Of a DNA stretch of 64,000 bases, positions 17,211 to 26,326 are shown in pieces; within the stretch, counting starts at the first letter, position 1, and the number at the start of each line of letters is the position of its first letter. Made by a program: the position numbers and the translations under genes. Under the pieces are notes generated by a model that saw only the letters and a program-made list of their open reading frames with translations, ran no database searches and was not told where the DNA came from. Source of the DNA: Dyadobacter psychrotolerans (GTDB lineage: Bacteria > Bacteroidota > Bacteroidia > Cytophagales > Spirosomataceae); contig NZ_SMFL01000008.1 in assembly GCF_004349265.1 (NCBI RefSeq), positions 186,001 to 250,000 of the forward strand, written 5' to 3'.

Positions 17211-18038
17211 ATGTCAGAAAAACTCCCGTTTCGTTTTGGCTCTGAGGTTTATACCTGGTTTATGAGCAACAGCGGACAAACGCACCAGGGCCGTTTGGGC
17301 CACATGATCGAAGTTATATCAAAAGCAGGATTTACCGGAATACAGCCAATTTTCACCTGGATGGGAGACCTGATTGATCCCGATCTTTTAGAGGCAAAAT
17401 TAAAAGAACAAGGTATTGAGCTTGCAGCATTGGCTCTTGCGCTTGAGTGGAACGAAGCAGAAGAAACCGAACGCGAACGCGAAGTTGCAGATCACGCGAT
17501 CCGTGTGCTGCAGCGTTTTCCGGGTGCTGTTTTAAATACAGTTCAGATTCCAACAGGCCGTCATCATCTTGCGCAGCGCCAGGCTAGTCTGGTAGATATT
17601 GTTAACCGTGTTTCTGCAAGAGCAGCCGAAAAAGGTGTTCTGTGCAGCTATCATCCCAATTCACCCCATAGTTCCATTATCCGGACAGAAGAAGATTACA
17701 AAATTGTTCTCGAATCTTTGGATTCATCCGTAACAGGCTGGACACCCGATGTTGGTCATATTATCAACGGGGGCATGGATCCGCTTTCCAAAATGAAAGA
17801 ATACCAGGCGCTGATCAATCATGTTCATTATAAAGACTGGAACGGAGATCCAGAGTTTGCACTGATGGGAAAAGGAAAGGTTGATCTGCCCGGAATAACC
17901 CAATGGCTGAAAGATATCAATTATACAGGCTGGATTATTTGTGAAGATGAAGGGGAAGAAGCATTGGAAGATCCGGATTTTGTAACACTCCACGATGGGA
18001 AATGGATTCAGGAAGAATTGATCCCGGGATTAGTTTAG
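17211..18038 (+). CDS. Sugar phosphate isomerase/epimerase-type TIM barrel
   Basis: The 275-residue protein belongs to the AP-endonuclease-2-like TIM-barrel superfamily, which includes xylose isomerase-like, IolE-like and 3-keto-glycoside-cleaving enzymes. Likely metal-binding segments are CSYHPNSPHSS (about 145), TPDVGHIINGG (about 182), NHVHYKDWNG (about 205) and WIICEDEGE near the C-terminus. It is not closely similar to the neighbouring 3-epimerase. The reaction cannot be named; isomerisation, dehydration or beta-elimination of a keto-sugar are all possible. It sits in the middle of the sugar cluster, in the same direction. Confidence 0.85.
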   Translation: MSEKLPFRFGSEVYTWFMSNSGQTHQGRLGHMIEVISKAGFTGIQPIFTWMGDLIDPDLLEAKLKEQGIELAALALALEWNEAEETEREREVADHAIRVLQRFPGAVLNTVQIPTGRHHLAQRQASLVDIVNRVSARAAEKGVLCSYHPNSPHSSIIRTEEDYKIVLESLDSSVTGWTPDVGHIINGGMDPLSKMKEYQALINHVHYKDWNGDPEFALMGKGKVDLPGITQWLKDINYTGWIICEDEGEEALEDPDFVTLHDGKWIQEELIPGLV

Positions 18039-18120
18039 GCTGTCGGCCTTCTTTTATGATAAAAAACTGTGACCAGGGCAGTAGTGAAAAAGCATGCTCA
18101 GGCATGTATGTAAAGATTTA

Positions 18121-18160
18121 CTAAGCTAACAGCTAAAAACTAATTGCTAAAAGCTAATCC
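18121..18160 (+). repeat. AGCTAA-rich repeat, copy 2
   Basis: CTAAGCTAACAGCTAAAAAC and following bases, again ending right before the next start codon (18161). Confidence 0.6.
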
Positions 18161-19003
18161 ATGCCAACTATTAAAACCAACGGAATACATCTGCATTACG
18201 AGGAACGCGGTTCAGGTGAATCGCCCGACGACATACCTTTACTGCTCATCATGGGTATCACGGCCCCCGGGTCAGTCTGGAATGTTCATTTGGCTGATTG
18301 GCAGCATCATTTCAGATGTATTATTGGTGATAATCGTGGCGTCGGTCTTTCCGACAAACCTGCCGGGCCTTATTCCACGGAGCAAATGGCTGATGACTAT
18401 GCCGGACTGCTGGATGCTATCGAAGTTAAAAAAGTAAAAGTTGTCGGCTGTTCTATGGGAAGTACCATTGCACAGCAGCTTGCAATCCGTCATCCACATA
18501 GGGTTGAATCTCTGGTTTTGATGTGTCCGTGGGCAAGATGTGACCATTATGCTCAGGCTCTTTTTCAGCATATCATGAACAGCAAAGCGCGATTCAGACC
18601 GGAGGAATTCAGTTTGTATATGCAGCTGCTTATTTTTTCAAAATCATCCTGGGATGACGCAGAGAAATGTGCCGAACTGGAGATGGGGCGCAGGCAGGAT
18701 GCCACAAATCCTTTTCCTCAACCTTTACATGGGTTGGAGGGCCAGGCTGCGGCATGCATCAGTCACAATGTTCTAGCTGATTTAAAAAAGATCCACCAGC
18801 CAAGCTTAGTAATCGGAGGGCGGGAAGACATTTTCACACCTGTCTGGATGGCCGAAGAAGTTGCAGGCGGGATTGACGGTTCAGAACTTTTTCTTTATGA
18901 TAAACTGGGACATGCATTCCATTTTGAAAACACGGAAGACTTTAATCCCAGAGTCAGAAACTGGCTGCTTGGGAAAAACTATCCTGCTGAAACTTTAAAT
19001 TAA
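18161..19003 (+). CDS. Alpha/beta-fold hydrolase
   Basis: The 280-residue protein has no signal peptide. It shows the classical alpha/beta hydrolase features: oxyanion region LLIMGITAPGS, DNRGVGLSDKP, nucleophile elbow GCSMGSTIA (Ser about residue 106), the acid in GREDIFTP and the catalytic His in LGHAFHFE. The family covers esterases, lactonases and C-C hydrolases. In this context a lactonase opening an aldonolactone formed by sugar oxidation is an attractive guess, but it is only inference. Confidence 0.87.
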   Translation: MPTIKTNGIHLHYEERGSGESPDDIPLLLIMGITAPGSVWNVHLADWQHHFRCIIGDNRGVGLSDKPAGPYSTEQMADDYAGLLDAIEVKKVKVVGCSMGSTIAQQLAIRHPHRVESLVLMCPWARCDHYAQALFQHIMNSKARFRPEEFSLYMQLLIFSKSSWDDAEKCAELEMGRRQDATNPFPQPLHGLEGQAAACISHNVLADLKKIHQPSLVIGGREDIFTPVWMAEEVAGGIDGSELFLYDKLGHAFHFENTEDFNPRVRNWLLGKNYPAETLN

Positions 19004-19078
19004 TAAGAAAAAAGTGGTTAAATAAGCCGCTTTGCGGTCTTTTCTTATTTGGATAATATTTTTAAATAATACAAAATA

Positions 19079-20164
19079 ATGGAGAGTGCCGATTCAACAA
19101 ACCAGGGCTGGAAAGACAAAGTATCAAATCATGCCCAGATTGGGGGAATTGAAACTTCTGTGCTGGATAACGGAGCAGGAAGAGGAACACGCATTGCCTG
19201 GATTAACACAGGTACTGGTCTAAGATATAAGGTGGTCATTGACAGGGCAATGGATATTGCTGACGCCTTTTATAACCAATACAGTCTGGCGTGGTTGAGC
19301 CATGGAGGAATTGCCTATCCGCAGCCATTTGCCGATAAAGGAATTGACTGGCTGAGAACCTTCGGTGGCGGATTGCTTACAACCTGCGGACTTTCCCATG
19401 TTGGCGGACCAGAATCTGACGAAGTCGGGGACAGAGGTTTACATGGTTTGATCAGTAATAGTCCCGCAGAAATTATATCGGTTATTCAGCCAGATCCACG
19501 AATAGGTCAGCTGGAAATGAGCATTACCGGTATCATTCGTGAAACGAAGCCGTTCGGACCAAGTCTGGAATTAAAAAGAACAATATCTGCAACGCTTGGA
19601 AAGGCAACAATTCGTATTCATGATGAGGTAATTAATAAGGCAAATACGGCGGCACCGCACATGTTGCTTTATCATTTCAATTTTGGCTATCCGCTTGTGG
19701 ATGAAGGAACAGATTTGTTATGGAATGGTACATGGTTCCCGCGTCACGGTGAAGAAAATGCCAGCATATTTAAGGAAGGAAATGATTTTAAAAAATGTCC
19801 CGGACCAATTGAATCTCACCTGGGAACGGGAGAAGAGGTTGTTCTGGTAGACATTGAAGCAGATATTTTCGGACAAAGCGTTGCGGGTTTATATAACTCT
19901 AAACTAGGACTTGCCGTATCCATGAACTTCAAAAAAGAGCAATTACCCTGGTTCGCCAACTGGCAGCATTGGGGTAAAGGTGAATATGTTACCGGTCTGG
20001 AACCAAGCACACATCCGCTTTCCGGCCAGGCGCAGGCAAGGAAAGACGGAACATTGATATTCATTGAACCGGGTGAGAAGCGGGAATATGATTTGGAGTT
20101 GGAGGTGATAACTGAGGAGGATGGGATTAAGGAGTTTTTGCTGAATTACAATCAGGCAATTTAG
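19079..20164 (+). CDS. DUF4432 aldose 1-epimerase-like protein
   Basis: The 361-residue cytoplasmic protein matches the DUF4432 branch of the galactose mutarotase superfamily. Recognisable segments are IDRAMDIADAFYNQ, GIDWLRTFGGGLLTTCGL, GDRGLHGLISNSPAEI, LLYHFNFGYPLVDEG and YVTGLEPSTHP. It probably binds or interconverts a hexose-type sugar, with conserved His residues at the LHG and YHFN sites as candidates for catalysis. It lies between a hydrolase and a cupin isomerase on the same strand. The precise reaction is not established for most DUF4432 proteins. Confidence 0.88.
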   Translation: MESADSTNQGWKDKVSNHAQIGGIETSVLDNGAGRGTRIAWINTGTGLRYKVVIDRAMDIADAFYNQYSLAWLSHGGIAYPQPFADKGIDWLRTFGGGLLTTCGLSHVGGPESDEVGDRGLHGLISNSPAEIISVIQPDPRIGQLEMSITGIIRETKPFGPSLELKRTISATLGKATIRIHDEVINKANTAAPHMLLYHFNFGYPLVDEGTDLLWNGTWFPRHGEENASIFKEGNDFKKCPGPIESHLGTGEEVVLVDIEADIFGQSVAGLYNSKLGLAVSMNFKKEQLPWFANWQHWGKGEYVTGLEPSTHPLSGQAQARKDGTLIFIEPGEKREYDLELEVITEEDGIKEFLLNYNQAI

Positions 20165-20169
20165 GTGCC

Positions 20170-20332
20170 GGTGCTTTGCACCTGACTACTTAAGTAATTA
20201 TTACCAGTAGATAGGTTAAGAAATGATCGATCAAATCTGTTACGACGATCTGTTAAATGTTAGAAAAGGTGCAGAGCACCGAAAGATTTGTAGAAATATA
20301 ATTTCAGATAAGATAGTAAGGTGCAGAGCACC
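20170..20332. repeat. Three copies of the hairpin GGTGC-NNN-GCACC
   Basis: Copies are at 20170-20182 (loop TTT), 20268-20280 (loop AGA) and 20320-20332 (loop AGA). All share a 5-bp stem and 3-base loop. The region between the DUF4432 and cupin genes (20165-20397) holds nothing else visible. No T-run follows any copy. Confidence 0.8.
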
Positions 20333-20397
20333 GCAATAAGATTTTTCAAAAACCAGAAAGTAAGATTAATAACTAAACCAATTTTTAAAATTAACCG

Positions 20398-21612
20398 ATG
20401 GGACTTTCAAGTATAGCCGGGAAGGCATTAGAACAGGGAAAAGGAATATTACGCTTGGCTCCGACCTGGGTGCCGCGTTCGTTTTGTGTACCTGGTCGAA
20501 GAATAAAATTACATCCGGACGATTATTACGTGCTTGGCGGTGAGCGTGGCGGTATAGACGAGCGCTGGTTGTCTTCAACAACTCCGGCGGAGAATGGTCC
20601 GCTTACAGGAGAAAATGAAGGTTTAAGCCAGATCGTTTTTGAAGATGAATCAGGTGTTCAGAAAGTGACATTGAAGGACGCGGTAAATGAGCTGAAAGGT
20701 GAAATTATAGGTGACCGCCTTTGGGATGAATACCAGAGCTGGCCAATGTATTCCAAGTTTTTCGACAACATGGGCCCGTTACCCCACCATATTCACCACA
20801 GAGATGAGCACGCTGCGATGGTGGGCCAGAACGGAAAGCCGGAGGCATATTATTTCCCTCCGCAACTCAATAACCACGGCGGCGATTTCCCATACACATT
20901 TATTGGTATTGCGCCTGGCACCTCGAAGGAGCAGATCAAGGAGTGTCTGATGAACTTCACCAAGGGTGATAATAAGATTACCAACTACTCGCAGGCGTTT
21001 CGTTTGGAGCCTGGAACAGGATGGGATGTTCCTCCTGGCATGTTGCATGCTCCTGGTAGTTTGTGTACCTATGAGCCTCAAAAAGCATCCGATATTTTTG
21101 CAATGTATCAATCACTTGTTAATGAAGCGATTATTCCGGAGGAATTGCTTTGGAAAGGAACGCCAAAAGACAGAATCGGTGATTACGACTTGCTAATGGA
21201 AGTGATCGACTGGGATTTGAATGTGAATCCTAATTTGATGGAAAAGCACTTCATGCGCCCTAAACCGGTAAAGGACGTAAAAGAAATGGAGGCAGAGGGA
21301 TACAGCGAAAACTGGATTTGTTATAAAAGCGAGGCTTACAGTGCCAAGGAACTTACCGTTTTTCCGGGACAGACTGTTACCATTACTGATGCAGCTGCTT
21401 ACGGATTGATCGTCATGCAGGGCCATGGTAAGCTTGGTGTTTGGGATATCGAAACTCCTGCGCTTATCCATTACGGACAACTGACAAATGATGAATTCTT
21501 TGTGAGCGAACGAGCTGCACAGGAAGGAGTCGTGATCAGCAATCCGTCAGCAAATGACCCGATTGTGATGTTGAAACATTTTGGTCCGCTGAATCCGGAT
21601 CTGGTGTTATGA
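20398..21612 (+). CDS. Cupin-fold sugar isomerase (mannose-6-phosphate isomerase-like)
   Basis: The 404-residue cytoplasmic protein contains a metal-binding cupin core: HHIHHRDEHAAMV near residue 125 and, further on, GWDVPPGMLHAPGS near residue 210. A second cupin-like segment (ELTVFPGQTVTITDAAAYG... MLKHFG) lies at the C-terminus. This arrangement resembles type I phosphomannose isomerases and related aldose-ketose isomerases. It may interconvert the aldose and ketose forms of the sugar handled by this cluster. No phosphate-binding signature could be assigned, so free sugars are possible. Confidence 0.75.
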   Translation: MGLSSIAGKALEQGKGILRLAPTWVPRSFCVPGRRIKLHPDDYYVLGGERGGIDERWLSSTTPAENGPLTGENEGLSQIVFEDESGVQKVTLKDAVNELKGEIIGDRLWDEYQSWPMYSKFFDNMGPLPHHIHHRDEHAAMVGQNGKPEAYYFPPQLNNHGGDFPYTFIGIAPGTSKEQIKECLMNFTKGDNKITNYSQAFRLEPGTGWDVPPGMLHAPGSLCTYEPQKASDIFAMYQSLVNEAIIPEELLWKGTPKDRIGDYDLLMEVIDWDLNVNPNLMEKHFMRPKPVKDVKEMEAEGYSENWICYKSEAYSAKELTVFPGQTVTITDAAAYGLIVMQGHGKLGVWDIETPALIHYGQLTNDEFFVSERAAQEGVVISNPSANDPIVMLKHFGPLNPDLVL

Positions 21613-21640
21613 AGCTATTATCGATTAGCTTTTAGCTGAA
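21612..21640 (-). repeat. AGCTAA-rich repeat, inverted copy after the cupin gene
   Basis: The complement reads TTCAGCTAAAAGCTAATCG, an inverted match to the copies upstream of start codons. It begins at the stop codon of the cupin gene. Confidence 0.5.
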
Positions 21641-21740
21641 TACGGCATTTAAAGTTAATTCAATAGCTGATGATTTGAGCTCTATTTGTTTTTGATAGTA
21701 TATATTTTCTTACAAGATGTCTGTTAGTAGTCGGCCGCGG

Positions 21741-21777
21741 CTGATAGCTAACAGCTAATCGCTAAAACCTATAATCC
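21741..21777 (+). repeat. AGCTAA-rich repeat, copy 3
   Basis: TAGCTAACAGCTAATCGC and following bases end just before the start codon at 21778; the closest to a consensus among the copies. Confidence 0.65.
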
Positions 21778-22818
21778 ATGCCAGAAAATAATTATCCAAA
21801 GCTTCACAATGCCACATGGCCTGGTATTGTCGGCAAAGGTTCAGATTCTGAACCTATCATTCCTTTTGACACATTGCTAGAAAAAACTGCTGCCGCTGAG
21901 GTGAGCGGTGTGAAATTTGACGGCGTTGATATCGGTCTTTTTGATGAGCATCTAGGTTCGTACTTACATAGCGAGGATGGCGCATTCCGTCTTGCGGATA
22001 AAGTGCGTGGCTACAATCTTGAGATTGGAAGTCTTGTAGCCAATGTGTGGGCTGGTTCTGCAATGGGTGCCAAGGAGTCCCGGGATATTTTTGTAGAACA
22101 AGTACGTAATGCCTGTATTTTTGGTCAGAAACTTCGTGAAGCTGGTGTTAGAAATGGTGGCGTGATCCGTATTGATTCAGCGGTTTCTCCGGAGGTCTGG
22201 TCAAAGGATCCCGCAGGAAATACAAAACAAATCGCTGAAACTTTCAGAAAGGCCTGTGACGTTGCGGCTGATTTTGGTGAGAAACTTGCTGCTGAAGGTG
22301 AAATCTGCTGGGGAGGTATGCAGAGCTGGAAAACGATGATTGAAACAATGGAAGCTGTGGATCGCCCGAACATGGGTTTTCAGGCGGATATGTCACATAC
22401 ATTCCTTTATCTGCTTGGTTATAACAGTCCGGAGGATCGTATTCTACCAGTGGATTTCCAATGGGGTGACAGAGCTGCTCTGGAAGAAGGACTGAAAACG
22501 ATGACCGCAAAACTTCGTCCCTGGACATTCGATTTCCACGTTGCTCAAAACGACGGTACGGTTCATGGTACAGGTTCACATGATAAAACGGGTCGTCACT
22601 GTCTGGCAACGGATCCAAATGGAAAACTGGATATTACGCATGATGCCGGTTACTGGTTACGTAACGAAAATGGTGAATTGACTAAGGCATTCCGTCATAT
22701 ATGTTGGGATGGTTGTATGTTCCCAAATACGGTTATGGGCGATCAGCAAACCTGGAATGACATACTGTCTGCCTTAGTAAAAGTTCGTCAGGCTCATGGC
22801 TGGTATCAAGAGTCTTAA
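21778..22818 (+). CDS. Sugar isomerase/epimerase-type TIM barrel
   Basis: The 346-residue protein is a third member of the xylose isomerase-like TIM-barrel superfamily in this cluster, longer than the others. Likely metal ligands are the Glu in [13 protein letters not shown], the Asp/His in [10 protein letters not shown], the His in [12 protein letters not shown] and a C-terminal acid near ICWDGCMF. The His-rich segment [13 protein letters not shown] is unusual for standard 3-epimerases. The substrate is unknown. It is followed 64 nt later by an oxidoreductase of the type that supplies 3-keto sugars. Confidence 0.83.
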   Translation: MPENNYPKLHNATWPGIVGKGSDSEPIIPFDTLLEKTAAAEVSGVKFDGVDIGLFDEHLGSYLHSEDGAFRLADKVRGYNLEIGSLVANVWAGSAMGAKESRDIFVEQVRNACIFGQKLREAGVRNGGVIRIDSAVSPEVWSKDPAGNTKQIAETFRKACDVAADFGEKLAAEGEICWGGMQSWKTMIETMEAVDRPNMGFQADMSHTFLYLLGYNSPEDRILPVDFQWGDRAALEEGLKTMTAKLRPWTFDFHVAQNDGTVHGTGSHDKTGRHCLATDPNGKLDITHDAGYWLRNENGELTKAFRHICWDGCMFPNTVMGDQQTWNDILSALVKVRQAHGWYQES

Positions 22819-22849
22819 TATTTTCAGTTAGATAATTTATTGATAAAAA

Positions 22850-22880
22850 GGCTAAAAGCTAACAGCCAATTGCTTTAAAA
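22850..22880 (+). repeat. AGCTAA-rich repeat, copy 4
   Basis: GGCTAAAAGCTAACAGCCAA and following bases just upstream of the start codon at 22883. Confidence 0.55.
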
Positions 22881-22882
22881 AT

Positions 22883-24046
22883 ATGTCAAACAAGAAAGAG
22901 ATAAGAATTGCACTCATCGGAACCGGATTAATGGGCCGGACGCATTCCAATGGCTATAACAGAATTGCCAACTTTTTTCCTGAGCTGGAATACACGCCGG
23001 TTCTGAAAGTAGCCTGCTCCCGCAATGCAGAAAAAGCAAAGGCCTTTGCAGAGCAATGGGGTTATGAATCATTTGAAACGGACTGGAAAAAGGTAATTGC
23101 CCGTGACGATGTTGATGCTGTCGACATTTGTACGGCCAATGATACGCACGCCGAAATCGCGATTGCTGCCGCAGCTGCCGGAAAGATGATTCTTTGCGAA
23201 AAACCTTTGGCAAGAACATTGGCAGAAGCGCAAACCATGGTTTATGCAGTTGAAAAAGCAGGTGTTAAAAATACAGTCTGGTATAACTATCGCCGCGTTC
23301 CTGCTGTGACTTTGGCAAAACAAATTGTTGATTCCGGTAAGTTGGGACGCATTTTTCATTACCGTGCCAACTTCCTGCAGGACTGGACGATCAATCCGGA
23401 TGTGCCACAGGGCGGTACTGGCACCTGGCGCCTGGATGTGGATGCTGCCGGATCCGGTGTAACAGGTGATTTACTTGCACACTGTATCGATACAGCGATG
23501 TGGATTAACGGGGGGATTAAAGATGTTTCTGCTGTTACTGAGACATTTATCAAAGAACGTGTTCACGCTGAAAGCGGTCAGGTTCAGAAAGTGGGGATTG
23601 ACGATGCCGCCATTTTTCATTGCCATTTTGATAATGGTTCTCTTGGCCTCTTCGAATCAACACGTTATGCACGTGGCCACAAAGCGCTTTATACATTCGA
23701 AATTAACGGAGAGCACGCTTCCATTCGCTGGGATCTGCATGATCTGAACCGCCTGGAATTCTTCGATCACAGCGACGATTCAATCGTTCGCGGTTGGAGA
23801 TCTATTCTGGTTACGGATGGTGATCAGCCATATATGAAAAGATGGTGGATTCCCGGAACAAGTATTGGTTATGAACATTCCTTTATCCACCAGGCCGCCG
23901 ATTTTTTTGAAAGTCTGCAAACCGGAAAAGACTGTGCTCCAACTTTTAAGGATGCTTTGGAAACTCAGAAGGTTTGTGAGGCTGTTATTGATTCTGCGAA
24001 TTCCAGGAGCTGGAAGGATACGGGAGTGGAATGGACTGGGTCGTGA
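22883..24046 (+). CDS. Gfo/Idh/MocA-family NAD(P)-dependent oxidoreductase (cytoplasmic)
   Basis: The 387-residue protein has an N-terminal Rossmann fold ([16 protein letters not shown]) and the CEKPLA motif with the Lys used in substrate oxidation, followed by the C-terminal alpha/beta domain (about 130-385; [13 protein letters not shown] carries the usual Asp and His). There is no signal peptide. Family members oxidise or reduce sugars and inositols, often at C-1 or C-3, with NAD(P). Together with three TIM-barrel enzymes and DUF1080 it suggests keto-sugar chemistry. Confidence 0.92.
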   Translation: MSNKKEIRIALIGTGLMGRTHSNGYNRIANFFPELEYTPVLKVACSRNAEKAKAFAEQWGYESFETDWKKVIARDDVDAVDICTANDTHAEIAIAAAAAGKMILCEKPLARTLAEAQTMVYAVEKAGVKNTVWYNYRRVPAVTLAKQIVDSGKLGRIFHYRANFLQDWTINPDVPQGGTGTWRLDVDAAGSGVTGDLLAHCIDTAMWINGGIKDVSAVTETFIKERVHAESGQVQKVGIDDAAIFHCHFDNGSLGLFESTRYARGHKALYTFEINGEHASIRWDLHDLNRLEFFDHSDDSIVRGWRSILVTDGDQPYMKRWWIPGTSIGYEHSFIHQAADFFESLQTGKDCAPTFKDALETQKVCEAVIDSANSRSWKDTGVEWTGS

Positions 24047-24079
24047 GTGTCTAATGTAACGAGAATCCGATAACGAATA

Positions 24080-24123
24080 CCCAGGGCGGTGCCCTGGGCT
24101 CAGGAATGGAACCCTTTCAGGGT
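24080..24123. repeat. Two tandem palindromes after the Gfo/Idh/MocA gene
   Basis: CCCAGGGC-GGT-GCCCTGGG (24080-24098) and ACCCT-TTC-AGGGT (24111-24123), 12 nt apart, both with 3-base loops. The layout equals the pair at 17066-17111. Confidence 0.8.
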
Positions 24124-24139
24124 AAATGGATTATTTGCT

Positions 24140-24181
24140 GCCCTATAAGGGCTTCGTCTCTCAAGATAGGCAGCGCCCTAT
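24140..24181. repeat. REP-like double hairpin, left copy
   Basis: Hairpin 1 is GCCCT-ATA-AGGGC (24140-24152). A spacer TTCGTCTCTCAAG follows, then a second hairpin with arms ATAGG and CCTAT (24166-24181). The same two-hairpin plan with a similar spacer occurs at 24693 and 27392. Confidence 0.75.
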
Positions 24182-24218
24182 TTTGTCGCCATAATATCAC
24201 TATTATCCACACACTAAT

Positions 24219-24673
24219 ATGTCGCAATCACTATCAAAAATCTGTACACACATCGTGTTCAGCACGAAATACCGGCTGCCACTTATCAATGAAAAAATCG
24301 AAGAGGAGTTATGGAATTATCTGGGTGGGGTATGTAACGAACTTGAATGCGTCTGTATCAAAGTAGGCGGTTATGTTGATCATATATTCACATCCTGTGC
24401 GTATTGTCCAAAAAGATTCCGGCAATGAAACTTTTGCAGGCACTCAAACAGAATTCTTCGAAATGGATCAAGACAAAAGGAAGAGAATATAGTGACTTTT
24501 ACTGGCAGGACGGATACGCCATCTTCTCAGTAAACCCGTATGAACTTGATGTGGTAATCCGGTATATAACGAATCAAAAAGCCCATCATCAAAATAAGGA
24601 TTTCAAAGGTGAACTAAGAAGTTTCCTCAAAAAATATAATATCGAATACGACGAACAGTACATATGGGACTAA
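24219..24673 (+). pseudogene. Frameshifted REP-associated (IS200-like) Y1 transposase
   Basis: Two overlapping frames together match one Y1 (HUH) transposase of about 150 residues: SLSKICTHIVFSTKYRLPLI and ELWNYLGGVCNELECV at the front, and FYWQDGYAIFSVNPYELDVV, the YITNQ (YxxxQ) tyrosine motif and LKKYNIEYDEQYIWD at the end. The break is inside the HUH motif. Frame 1 reads GYVDHI up to 24386, and the other frame resumes with HILCVLSKK at 24389. One extra AT in CATATATTCAC (24381-24391) restores the expected His-Ile-His if removed. Hairpin pairs flank the gene on both sides, as in REP-associated transposases. The rest of the reading frame is intact, so the inactivation is probably recent. Confidence 0.88.
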
Positions 24674-24692
24674 AATGTTAATTATCCAACTC

Positions 24693-24734
24693 GCCTGAAA
24701 GGCCTACATCCCTCAAGATAGGGCATCGCCCTAT
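24693..24734. repeat. REP-like double hairpin, right copy
   Basis: Hairpin 1 is GCCT-GAA-AGGC (24693-24703), the spacer reads CTACATCCCTCAAG-like, and hairpin 2 is ATAGGGC-ATC-GCCCTAT (24718-24734). With the copy at 24140 it brackets the transposase pseudogene. Confidence 0.8.
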
Positions 24735-24770
24735 TATTTAGCGATACGCCCTCATCTCAGACCGCAGCTC

Positions 24771-26258
24771 ATGTCCATCCTCCAGATCACCAACCTCACC
24801 AAATCCTACTCAGGAATAAAAGCCCTGGACAATGTACAGCTATCTCTAAAAAAAGGAGAAGTACATGCCTTAATGGGCGAAAACGGAGCCGGAAAATCAA
24901 CCCTCATGAAAATCCTGGTAGGCCTGACAAATCCTGATTCAGGACAGATCGTTTTTAATGGAAACTATCTTGGAAACAAAGGTGTGAATGATAAACTCAG
25001 GAAAGGTATTTCGATGATCGATCAGGAAATCCTGATCATTCCAGAACTTACCGTAGCTCAAAATATATTTTTGGGTAGAGAAAAAGAAATCGGTGCATCA
25101 ACGTCAGGATGGCTGAGAGATAGCAACATAAATTCCAGAGCAAAAGAGCTTTTAAGTCAAATAGGTTTGGAAATTGGTGCAGACGTCAAAATGAAACATC
25201 TGAGCGTCGCGCAGATGCAGATGGTTGAAATTGCAAAGGCGATTTCAAATGAGGCGCAGGTTATTATTATGGATGAGCCAACTTCTGCGATCTCAGATAA
25301 GGAGGTTTCAACTCTCTTTCGGATTATTCGCGAGCTAAAAAGTAAAGGTGTCTCAGTGATTTATACTTCTCATAAAATGGATGAGATTTTTGAAATTGCA
25401 GACACGGTAACTGTGTTACGCGATGGAAACTATATCGGTACAAAATCAGCGTCCGAACTTGATAAAAATGCACTGATATCAATGATGGTGGGCAGGGATC
25501 TCGACGACATGTTTCCAGAGCGTCGGGTGGAAAAAGGTCAGGAAATTTTATCAGTTAAAAATTTAAGCCGCAAGGGGAAGTTCTCTGATATTAGTTTTGA
25601 GGTACATGCAGGCGAAATTCTCGGGCTTGCAGGTTTAATGGGAGCAGGAAGAACTGAAATAGCCAGAGTAATTTATGGAATGGATCAGGCTGATTCGGGG
25701 GATATATTTATCGGTGGAAAGAAAACAAAAGTTAACTCGCCACGTGACGCAGTAAAAAACGGAATAGGTTACGTAAGTGAAGATCGTAAAGGCATTGGTT
25801 TTATTCCTGCGCTTTCTGTTAAAGAAAACATGACCTTAGCCAGTCTCTCAAAACATAGGAAAGGGATTTTTATTAATACAAAAAGCGAAAAGGAAGTAGC
25901 AGAAAAAATGATTATTGATCTCAGAATCAAGGTTTCAGGCTCTGATCAAAAAGTGATGCACCTGAGTGGAGGAAATCAGCAGAAAGTGGTCATTGCCAAA
26001 GTTCTTTTAGCATCCCCCAAAGTTATTATTCTGGATGAACCAACACGTGGAATAGACATTGGCGCCAAATTTGAAATTTATAAATTAATCCAAAATCTGG
26101 CGGCAGAAGGTATTGCTGTGATTCTGATTTCTTCTGAATTACCTGAAATTCTTGGTATGAGTGACCGGATATTGGTTTTGTCAAAAGGAAGAAAAACAGC
26201 AATGCTTAGCAGGCATAAAGCGACTCAGGAGATGATTATGAAGTATGCAGTTGAGTAG
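24771..26258 (+). CDS. Sugar ABC importer, double ATP-binding subunit (RbsA/MglA type)
   Basis: The 495-residue protein has two fused nucleotide-binding domains. The first (5-240) has Walker A GENGAGKSTL and Walker B IIMDEPTSA. Its signature is HLSVAQMQMVEIAKA, a variant typical of carbohydrate transporters. The second (250-490) has a degenerate Walker A (GLMGAGRTE) but a good signature LSGGNQQKVVIAK and Walker B VIILDEPTRGID. This is the arrangement of ribose/galactose-type (CUT2) importers. A permease and a binding protein follow, giving a full transporter. Such importers carry monosaccharides, usually one size class below SusCD substrates. Confidence 0.95.
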   Translation: MSILQITNLTKSYSGIKALDNVQLSLKKGEVHALMGENGAGKSTLMKILVGLTNPDSGQIVFNGNYLGNKGVNDKLRKGISMIDQEILIIPELTVAQNIFLGREKEIGASTSGWLRDSNINSRAKELLSQIGLEIGADVKMKHLSVAQMQMVEIAKAISNEAQVIIMDEPTSAISDKEVSTLFRIIRELKSKGVSVIYTSHKMDEIFEIADTVTVLRDGNYIGTKSASELDKNALISMMVGRDLDDMFPERRVEKGQEILSVKNLSRKGKFSDISFEVHAGEILGLAGLMGAGRTEIARVIYGMDQADSGDIFIGGKKTKVNSPRDAVKNGIGYVSEDRKGIGFIPALSVKENMTLASLSKHRKGIFINTKSEKEVAEKMIIDLRIKVSGSDQKVMHLSGGNQQKVVIAKVLLASPKVIILDEPTRGIDIGAKFEIYKLIQNLAAEGIAVILISSELPEILGMSDRILVLSKGRKTAMLSRHKATQEMIMKYAVE

Positions 26259-26296
26259 CTTTTAGAAATTAGCATTAAGCCATTGGTTGCTTTTAA
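26258..26296 (-). repeat. AGCTAA-like repeat, inverted degenerate copy
   Basis: The stretch starting AGCTTTTAGAAATTAGC, after the stop of the ATPase gene, is a weak inverted match to the AGCTAA-rich repeats of this cluster. Confidence 0.35.
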
Positions 26297-26326
26297 GACC
26301 AAAATACAAGTCTAACCTAATATCAA

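Noticed and set aside
24404-24673. Separate small gene starting at TTG 24404
   Set aside because: The sequence is the second half of the transposase, out of frame because of a 2-nt slip, not an independent gene.
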